Source: DASVBJ01 sp036375895 (lineage in GTDB: Bacteria > Actinomycetota > Actinomycetes > JACCUZ01). From it: DNA of 9,341 nucleotides. Position 1 is the first letter of the stretch. Every line of letters starts with the position of its first letter. This document shows positions 5,020 through 9,341 of the stretch, in pieces. Position numbers and translations under genes: made by a program. The notes beneath the pieces are model-generated. The model saw only the letters and a program-made list of their open reading frames with translations, was not told the DNA's origin and did not search any database. Location: NCBI GenBank assembly GCA_036375895.1, contig DASVBJ010000114.1:1-9341 (forward strand), given 5' to 3'.

Positions 5020-5565
5020 ATGGCGACGTCCGACGACATCCCCGGCTTCCGCGGCCTCGAGCGCTACCTGCTGCCGACGGAGGCCCGCGTCGTCGCGGTC
5101 CGCCGGCACTGGGCCCGCCTGGCCGAGCCGGTCGCGAGCACGGTCGCCGCACTCGTCGTGCTGCTCGTCGTCGACCACTACCTGCCACCCCGGGTGCCGG
5201 TGGTGCGCGACGTCCTGCTGCTGGGCTGGGTGCTGCTCGCCGGGCGGCTGGTCTGGCGGTTGCTGGAGTGGCGCGAGGAGTGGTTCGTGGTCACCGACCG
5301 GCGCCTTCTGCTGCGGTCGGGCCTGCTCACCCGCCGGGTCGCGATGATGCCGCTGATCAAGGTGACGGACATGAGCTACTCCCGGCCGCTGGCCGGGCGC
5401 TTCCTCGGCTACGGCCAGATCGTCATCGAGTCGGCCGGGCACGACCAGGCGCTACGGCTGATCCGGCACCTGCCGGACCCGGACGGCCTCTATCTCGAGA
5501 TCTGCGAGCTGCTCTTCGGGACGGAGGCTCCGCAGCCGGGGAGCCACCCGTTCTTCCGGCGGTGA
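5020..5565 (+). CDS. PH-domain-containing membrane protein
   Basis: The 181-aa protein has two adjacent membrane segments, about residues 36-53 (ASTVAALVVLLVVDHYL) and 64-79 (DVLLLGWVLLAGRLVW). These are followed by EWFVVTDRRLLLRSGLLTRR with VAMMPLIKVTDMSYSRPLAGRFLGYGQIVIESAG. This is the hallmark of bacterial PH domains of the YdbS/YdbT type (bPH2): 'TxRRlixrsGxlxrrvxxxPLxkI..i...s.lgrllGyGxv.ieSAG'. The C-terminal tail includes LIRHLPDPDGLYLEICELLFG. Bacterial PH membrane proteins have no agreed function; envelope or stress roles are proposed for some. The start ATG 5020 has only a poor ribosome-binding site (ACCCCCGG), which suggests coupling to the preceding small gene 7 nt upstream. The 3' end meets a convergent gene with a 2-bp gap. 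Confidence 0.9.
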   Translation: MATSDDIPGFRGLERYLLPTEARVVAVRRHWARLAEPVASTVAALVVLLVVDHYLPPRVPVVRDVLLLGWVLLAGRLVWRLLEWREEWFVVTDRRLLLRSGLLTRRVAMMPLIKVTDMSYSRPLAGRFLGYGQIVIESAGHDQALRLIRHLPDPDGLYLEICELLFGTEAPQPGSHPFFRR

Positions 5566-5567
5566 GA

Positions 5568-5774
5568 TCAGGGCTGGAACGCGTCGGTCGCGCCGCTGAC
5601 GATGGCCACCAGCAGCAGCCCCACGACGATCGCGAGGACCAGGATCGCGATGCCGGAGTTGCGCTCCTTCTTCTCCAGGTCCTCCTCGGGCCGCGCGGCC
5701 TCGTCCAGGCTGCGGCGCACCTTGTCCCGCGGGTTGTCCGCCGGCCGCTGGTGACGCGGGTTGTCGTGCGTCAT
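5568..5774 (-). CDS. 68-aa tail-anchored-like membrane protein
   Basis: The protein starts at ATG 5774 with GGGAGGA at 5789-5783 (8-nt spacing). Residues 1-42 are charged and hydrophilic (MTHDNPRHQRPADNPRDKVR, then SLDEAARPEEDLEKKERNSG). Residues 43-61 (IAILVLAIVVGLLLVAIVS) are one strong membrane helix, followed by only seven residues. This predicts a single-pass protein with a cytoplasmic N-terminus. I recognise no family. It is convergent with the PH-domain gene, stops 2 bp apart, and no dedicated terminator fits between them, so the transcripts probably overlap. It lies downstream of pntB in the same direction (79-nt gap) and may get read-through from that operon. Confidence 0.75.
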   Translation of the reverse strand: MTHDNPRHQRPADNPRDKVRRSLDEAARPEEDLEKKERNSGIAILVLAIVVGLLLVAIVSGATDAFQP

Positions 5775-5843
5775 GACACACGTCCTCCCAGGATGGGGAC
5801 CACTGATCACATGAACGATGCCCGGCCCGTCGGGTTACGAACG

Positions 5844-5857
5844 GTGAGCCCGCTCAC
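5844..5857 (-). terminator. Small hairpin at the pntB stop codon
   Basis: GTGAG and CTCAC (5844-5848 and 5853-5857) form a 5-bp stem with a CCCG/CGGG loop overlapping the pntB TGA (5856-5854). This is weak as a terminator; some read-through into the 68-aa gene seems likely. Confidence 0.25.
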
Positions 5858-7230
5858 AGCGACTTGAGCGCCTGCAGCACCTTGGTGAGCGAGTCCTTGG
5901 CGTCGCCGAAGAGCAGCGTCGTCTTGGTGTCGTAGAGCAGCTCGTTCTCGATGCCGGCGAAGCCGGGTCGCATGGAGCGCTTGAGGAACACGACCGCCTG
6001 CGCCTCGCCCACGTCGATGATGGGCATGCCGTAGATCGGGCTGCCGGGGCTGGTCTTGGCCGCCGGGTTGACCACGTCGTTGGCACCCACCACGAGCGCC
6101 ACGTCGGTAGAGGGCAGCTCGGAGTTGGCCTCGTCCATCTCCTTCAGCTGCTCGTACGGCACGTTGGCCTCGGCCAGCAGCACGTTCATGTGGCCGGGCA
6201 TGCGGCCTGCGACCGGGTGGATGCCGTACACCACGGCGACCCCGCGGGCCTGCAGCGCGCTCACCAGCTCGTGGATGGTGTGCTGGGCCTGGGCGACCGC
6301 GAGCCCGTAGCCGGGCACGATGACCACCTTGCGGGCGTAGGCGAGCAGGACGGCGACATCCTCGGGACCCGCGGAGCGCACCGGCCGCTGGCTCACCTCG
6401 GTCGAGCCGGCCGTCGAGCCGCCCTGGAACGCGCCGAAGAGGATGCTGGTCACGGACCGGCCCATCGCCGCGGCCATCATCCGGGTGAGGATGGTGCCGG
6501 ACGCCCCGACGAGCGTGCCGGCGACGATGAGCAACGTGTTGCCGAGGACGTAGCCGCTCGCCGCGACGGTGAGACCGGTGAAGGCGTTGAGCAGCGAGAT
6601 GACGATCGGCACGTCGGCACCGCCGACCGGCAGCACGAACAGCACACCCATCAGCAGCGACAGGACGACGATGCCGGTCGCCGGCAGGGCGACCGACCCG
6701 TCGGCCGGCACCCGGTAGGCCACCACGCAAACCGCCAGGTCCGCCACGAGCAGGGCACCGAACAGCACCGGACCGCCGGGGAAGAGCACCGGCCGCGTGG
6801 TCATCAGCTCCTGCAGCTTGAGGAACGTCACCATCGACCCGGCGAAGCTCACGCTGCCGACGACCAGGGTGAACAGCGCGGCGAGCACCTCGACGGTGCC
6901 GTCGACCGAGCCGAGCTCGATGCCGGCGACGATCGCGGCCGCGCCGCCGCCGACACCGTTGAACAGGGCGACGAGCTGCGGCATGGCGGTCATGGCCACG
7001 CGGCGCGCGGCCACGGCCCCGATCGCGGAGCCGACCGCGATGGTCACCAGGATGAGGCCGAGGTGGTCGAGGTCCTCGGCGAGAAACACGATGACGACCG
7101 CGAGCACCGCACCGGCCGCACCGATCCAGTTGCCGTAGCGCGCGGTCTTCGGACCGGACAGCCCCTTGAGCGCAAGGATGAAGCAGACCGCCGCGACGAG
7201 GTAGGCGAGGTCGGAGGCGTTACGGCTCAC
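5854..7230 (-). CDS. pntB: H+-translocating NAD(P) transhydrogenase subunit beta
   Basis: The product is a 458-aa inner-membrane subunit, normal length for PntB. Residues 1-265 contain about nine hydrophobic helices (domain II proton channel). Residues 285-458 are domain III, which binds NADP(H). Its motifs are VPGYGLAVAQAQHTIHEL at 305-322, IHPVAGRMPGHMNVLLAEAN at 337-356, VGANDVVNPAAKTSPGSPIY at 381-400, KRSMRPGFAGIENELL at 417-432, and a final FGDAK. With the alpha parts it drives hydride transfer from NADH to NADP+ using the proton gradient. At position 91, where E. coli PntB has its channel His, this protein has Asn (LFNGVGGG). Start GTG 7230 overlaps the pntA2 stop as GTGA, indicating translational coupling. 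The frame remains open upstream inside pntA2, but this is not coding. Confidence 0.97.
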   Translation of the reverse strand: MSRNASDLAYLVAAVCFILALKGLSGPKTARYGNWIGAAGAVLAVVIVFLAEDLDHLGLILVTIAVGSAIGAVAARRVAMTAMPQLVALFNGVGGGAAAIVAGIELGSVDGTVEVLAALFTLVVGSVSFAGSMVTFLKLQELMTTRPVLFPGGPVLFGALLVADLAVCVVAYRVPADGSVALPATGIVVLSLLMGVLFVLPVGGADVPIVISLLNAFTGLTVAASGYVLGNTLLIVAGTLVGASGTILTRMMAAAMGRSVTSILFGAFQGGSTAGSTEVSQRPVRSAGPEDVAVLLAYARKVVIVPGYGLAVAQAQHTIHELVSALQARGVAVVYGIHPVAGRMPGHMNVLLAEANVPYEQLKEMDEANSELPSTDVALVVGANDVVNPAAKTSPGSPIYGMPIIDVGEAQAVVFLKRSMRPGFAGIENELLYDTKTTLLFGDAKDSLTKVLQALKSL

Positions 7231-7559
7231 GCGGCACCGCCACGGGCACGGGGCTCGGTGTCCTTGGCCGGCTGCGACCGGCCGCCCCGCCGGAACATCT
7301 CCAGCATCCGGTCGGTCACGACGAAGCCGCCGACCATGTTCAGCGTCGCGAGCAGCACCGCGACGAGCCCGAGCACCAGCTCGCCCGTGCCGTCGGCCTG
7401 GCCGGTGACGATGATGGCGCCGACGAGGATGACGCCGTGGATGGCGTTCGCGCCTGACATCAGCGGGGTGTGCAGCACCGTCGACACCTTCGAGACGACC
7501 TCGAAGCCGACGAAGACCGCCAGCACGAAGATCGTGAGCAGCGCCAGGCCCTCGCTCAT
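7227..7559 (-). CDS. pntAB: NAD(P) transhydrogenase subunit alpha, membrane part (PntA2/PntAB)
   Basis: This 110-aa protein corresponds to the membrane-spanning end of E. coli PntA, here a separate polypeptide. Three helices are visible at about residues 4-22, 33-53 and 60-81, then a hydrophilic tail (DRMLEMFRRGG...). TVLHTPLMSGANAIHGVILV is the conserved block. His41 in it matches the channel His reported in the second membrane segment of split-type enzymes such as that of Thermus thermophilus, and complements the absence of His in PntB. ATG 7559 has GAGGTGG (7570-7564) 4 nt upstream. The stop TGA (7229-7227) overlaps the GTG of pntB. It lies 31 nt after pntA1. Confidence 0.95.
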   Translation of the reverse strand: MSEGLALLTIFVLAVFVGFEVVSKVSTVLHTPLMSGANAIHGVILVGAIIVTGQADGTGELVLGLVAVLLATLNMVGGFVVTDRMLEMFRRGGRSQPAKDTEPRARGGAA

Positions 7560-7590
7560 GCGGCCACCTCACCCTCACCGAAGCGGGACG

Positions 7591-8673
7591 TCATGACGGC
7601 CTCCCGGTCACGCACGCGCCGGCCACGATCTCGTCGTCGAAGTCGGGCACGACCTGCCCCTCACTGGTCATGAGCAGCAGCAGGTTGCTCACGTTGCGGG
7701 AGTACAGCTGGCTCGCGTGCACGGGCATCGACGAGGCGATGTCCTTGGCGCCCCACACGAGCACGCCACGGTGGTCGATCTCCTCGCCGGGCCGGGACAG
7801 CTCGCAGTTGCCCCCGCTCTCCGCGGCCAGGTCGACGACCACCGAGCCAGGCCGCATGGCCTCGACCATCTCGGTCGTGAGCAGCAGTGGGGCCGGTCGG
7901 CCCGGGACCGCCGCGGTCGTGATGACGGCGTCGGAGGCGGCGATGTACGGCGTGAGCAGCTCGCGCTGGCGCACCGCCCGGTCCTGGGTCATCTCGCGGG
8001 CGTACCCCCCGGCGCCTTCCAGCGACTCGAGGTCGAGGTCGATGAAGGTCGCACCCATCGAGCGCACCTCGTCGGCCGAGGCCGGCCGCACGTCGTACGC
8101 CTCGACCACGGCGCCGAGCCGGCGCGCGGTCGCGATGGCCTGCAGCCCCGCGACTCCCGCCCCCAGCACCAGCACCTTCGCCGGCGCGACCGTGCCGGCG
8201 GCGGTCATGAACAGCGGGAAGAACTTGGGCAGCCGTTGCGCGGCCACCAGCGCGCAGCGGTAGCCCGCCACCAGCGCCTGGGACGACAGCGCGTCCATCG
8301 ACTGGGCCCGGGAGATGCGCGGCACCAGCTCCATCGAGAACGCCGTGACGTGCCGCTCGGTCAGCGCGGCGACCAGCTCGGACTCGGTCGCCACCGGCAG
8401 GAAGGAGATCGTGATCGTCCCGGGTCGAAGCCTGCCCACCTGCTCGATGGAAAGCGGCGCCACCGAGACGACCACGTCGCTGTCCGCAAGGACGTCGGCG
8501 GCGATGGTCGCGCCGGCCGCGGCGTACGCCTCGTCGGCCGCGAAGGCATGACTCCCGGCTCCGGCCTGCACGGCAACCTCGAGCCCAGCGCCGACCAGGC
8601 GCGTCACGGTCTCGGGGACCAGCGCAACCCGGCGCTCTCCCGGACGCGTCTCCACCGGCACGCCGACCCTCAT
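7591..8673 (-). CDS. pntAA: NAD(P) transhydrogenase subunit alpha, NAD(H)-binding part (PntA1/PntAA)
   Basis: The product is a 360-aa soluble domain I protein, typical for the split alpha subunit. It begins MRVGVPVETRPGERRVALVP as in the alanine dehydrogenase/PntA family. The conserved SRAQSMDALSSQA lies at residues 121-133. The Rossmann dinucleotide motif VLGAGVAGLQA is at 168-178 with the ribose-binding Asp in AYDVRPAS (192-199). The hydride-transfer region QRELLTPYIAASDAVITTAA is at 236-255, and VVVDLAAESGGNCELS at 278-293. It binds NADH at the cytoplasmic face and passes hydride to NADP+ on PntB. ATG 8673 matches the family start and has no Shine-Dalgarno sequence, in line with a leaderless transcript from TAAGTT 8 nt upstream. 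First gene of the pntA1-pntA2-pntB operon. Confidence 0.97.
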   Translation of the reverse strand: MRVGVPVETRPGERRVALVPETVTRLVGAGLEVAVQAGAGSHAFAADEAYAAAGATIAADVLADSDVVVSVAPLSIEQVGRLRPGTITISFLPVATESELVAALTERHVTAFSMELVPRISRAQSMDALSSQALVAGYRCALVAAQRLPKFFPLFMTAAGTVAPAKVLVLGAGVAGLQAIATARRLGAVVEAYDVRPASADEVRSMGATFIDLDLESLEGAGGYAREMTQDRAVRQRELLTPYIAASDAVITTAAVPGRPAPLLLTTEMVEAMRPGSVVVDLAAESGGNCELSRPGEEIDHRGVLVWGAKDIASSMPVHASQLYSRNVSNLLLLMTSEGQVVPDFDDEIVAGACVTGRPS

Positions 8674-8687
8674 GGACGATCAACTTA
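8673..8687 (-). promoter_or_regulatory. -10 element giving a leaderless pntA1 transcript
   Basis: On the minus strand TAAGTT (8687-8682) is followed by 8 nt and then the pntA1 ATG (8673). It matches TANNNT, leaves no room for a ribosome-binding site, and has exactly the spacing seen before upp. No good -35 is visible, suggesting dependence on an activator. Confidence 0.65.
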
Positions 8688-8725
8688 GGGGAACGGGGCC
8701 GGTCCGCGGCGCAGGGGGGCCGCGA

Positions 8726-8790
8726 TTCGGGACGATCTCGGGCGGATCCGGGACGTAGGTCCCGATCACCTCGCGGCCGTCGGGACGATC
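8726..8790. promoter_or_regulatory. DosR/DevR-like palindrome and phased GGGAC half-sites
   Basis: The sequence TCCGGGACGTAGGTCCCGAT (8747-8766) agrees at 16 of 20 positions with the mycobacterial DosR box TTSGGGACTWWAGTCCCSAA, including both GGGAC/GTCCC arms and the 4-nt spacer. Further direct half-sites lie at 8726-8733 (TTCGGGAC, full match to the half consensus) and 8779-8786 (GTCGGGAC). GGGAC starts at 8729, 8750 and 8782, that is 21 and 32 bp apart, close to two and three helical turns. The cluster is centred about 83 bp upstream of the pntA1 start and about 103 bp upstream of the acetyltransferase start. Binding by a DosR-type regulator is inferred. Confidence 0.5.
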
Positions 8791-8859
8791 CGGTTGCGGT
8801 GTCCCCGGCGGGCGGCCACGCTAGGGCCGCGGGGTCTGTGGCTGCGCCAGGAGGATCCC

Positions 8860-9341
8860 GTGACCGGCACCGCCGAGTGGACGACCGGCTGGGAGCCGGG
8901 CCTGCCGGTCGACGACTCGGTGCTCCGCCGCTACGTGTTCTCCCGCGCCGACCGGCTGGCCCGCATGGCCAGGGCCGTCGGCGGCCCGATCGCCGGCAGC
9001 GACCAGGCCGCCTTCGCCGACCCGGGCTCGGGCTCGCTGTTCGACAACGGCGTCGTGCTGTTGCAGCCGCCGACGCCGACACTGCTCGAGACCGTGATGC
9101 GGCAGGCTCGGACGTTCTTCGCGCCGGAGCACAGCTGGGTACTCCTCAGCGTCTGGCCGACCCCTGACCTGAGCTGGCGCGGGCTCGAGCTGATCGGGCA
9201 CCCACCGCTGCTGTTGAGACCGCCCGGCGGGGCAGGCCTGCCGACCGCCCCGCCGGGCCTGCACGTCGTCGAGGTCGGCACGCCGTCCACCCAGGCCGAC
9301 TTCGAGCAGGTGCTCGCGACCGGTTGGTCGATGGCGTCCGG
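8860..9341 (+). CDS. Probable GNAT-family N-acetyltransferase (3' end outside window)
   Basis: The frame is open from GTG 8860 to the window end (160 codons seen), with a perfect AGGAGG at 8849-8854, 5 nt before the start. The visible part matches the N-terminal half of a group of actinobacterial GNAT acetyltransferases. It has a helical beginning (WEPGLPVDDSVLRRYVFSRA), LLQPPTPTLLETVMRQARTF, and WVLLSVWPTPDLSWRGLELI. The linker GHPPLLLRPPG and LHVVEVGTPSTQADFEQVLA then lead into the GNAT fold. The acetyl-CoA-binding R/Q-x-x-G-x-G/A motif would lie beyond the window, so the assignment rests on the style of the N-terminus and is not proven. Divergent from pntA1; 186 bp of regulatory DNA are shared. 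Confidence 0.7.
   Translation, partial: MTGTAEWTTGWEPGLPVDDSVLRRYVFSRADRLARMARAVGGPIAGSDQAAFADPGSGSLFDNGVVLLQPPTPTLLETVMRQARTFFAPEHSWVLLSVWPTPDLSWRGLELIGHPPLLLRPPGGAGLPTAPPGLHVVEVGTPSTQADFEQVLATGWSMAS

Noticed and set aside
7231..7578. Upstream extension of the pntB frame through pntA2
   Set aside because: The translation is low-complexity Arg/Gly/Ala sequence. The GTGA overlap at 7230-7227 and the family start point fix the pntB start.
6190..7596. Long plus-strand open frame of 468 codons opposite pntB and pntA2
   Set aside because: It is a high-GC shadow of the pnt genes. It is extremely rich in Arg, Asp, Gly and His, with no domain, while the minus strand shows clear PntB and PntA2 motifs.
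8794..8827. TTGCGG and TAGGGC as promoter hexamers for the acetyltransferase gene
   Set aside because: Spacing of 22 bp is too long and the -10 lacks the final T; not supportable.
7661..9082. Minus-strand 473-codon frame overlapping pntA1 and the acetyltransferase gene
   Set aside because: It is Arg/Ala/Gly-rich shadow translation in another frame. It crosses a divergent promoter region and has no recognisable motif.
1..9341. CRISPR array, toxin-antitoxin pair, phage genes or a defence system
   Set aside because: No regularly spaced repeat arrays, nuclease or phage structural motifs were seen. The only repeats are the short ones reported.

Overview
The window reads as chromosomal DNA of a high-GC actinobacterium (Actinomycetota). 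Codons are strongly G/C-ending: a pnt stretch at 7801-7860 counts 45 G/C in 60. GTG starts are common. There are also actinobacterial signatures: tRNA adenosine deaminase-associated proteins next to tadA, a three-polypeptide proton-pumping transhydrogenase, and promoters that sit directly on the start codon. I cannot name the genus from the sequence.

Left part (1-2460) looks accessory. It holds the 3' part of a probable secreted or lipid-anchored protein gene, a strong hairpin terminator, and a small two-helix membrane protein in visibly AT-richer DNA (31 of 60 G/C at 781-840). Next comes a graveyard: an IS481-type insertion-sequence end with 23-bp-spaced repeats, a multiply frameshifted transposase N-terminus, and a fragment resembling a MerR-family C-terminus. 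A complete secreted four-cysteine protein gene follows, preceded by tandem hairpins and followed by another hairpin.

Middle part (2463-5810) is core. A minus-strand unit carries two tandem tRNA adenosine deaminase-associated paralogues, then tadA, then tRNA-Ser(CGA) only 10 nt beyond the tadA stop. Divergent from it is upp (uracil salvage), which appears to be expressed from a leaderless transcript. After upp come a 54-aa membrane peptide and a PH-domain membrane protein in one small operon, meeting a convergent 68-aa single-pass membrane protein with a 2-bp gap.

Right part (5854-8673) is the pntA1-pntA2-pntB operon on the minus strand. It encodes the H+-translocating NAD(P) transhydrogenase, which couples the proton gradient to NADPH formation. 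Its promoter also looks leaderless, with the same geometry as upp. The 186-bp divergent region between pntA1 and a GNAT-like acetyltransferase gene (cut by the window end) contains a DosR/DevR-like palindrome and helically phased half-sites. This is the most interesting regulatory signal in the window. I saw no CRISPR array, phage gene or recognisable defence system.
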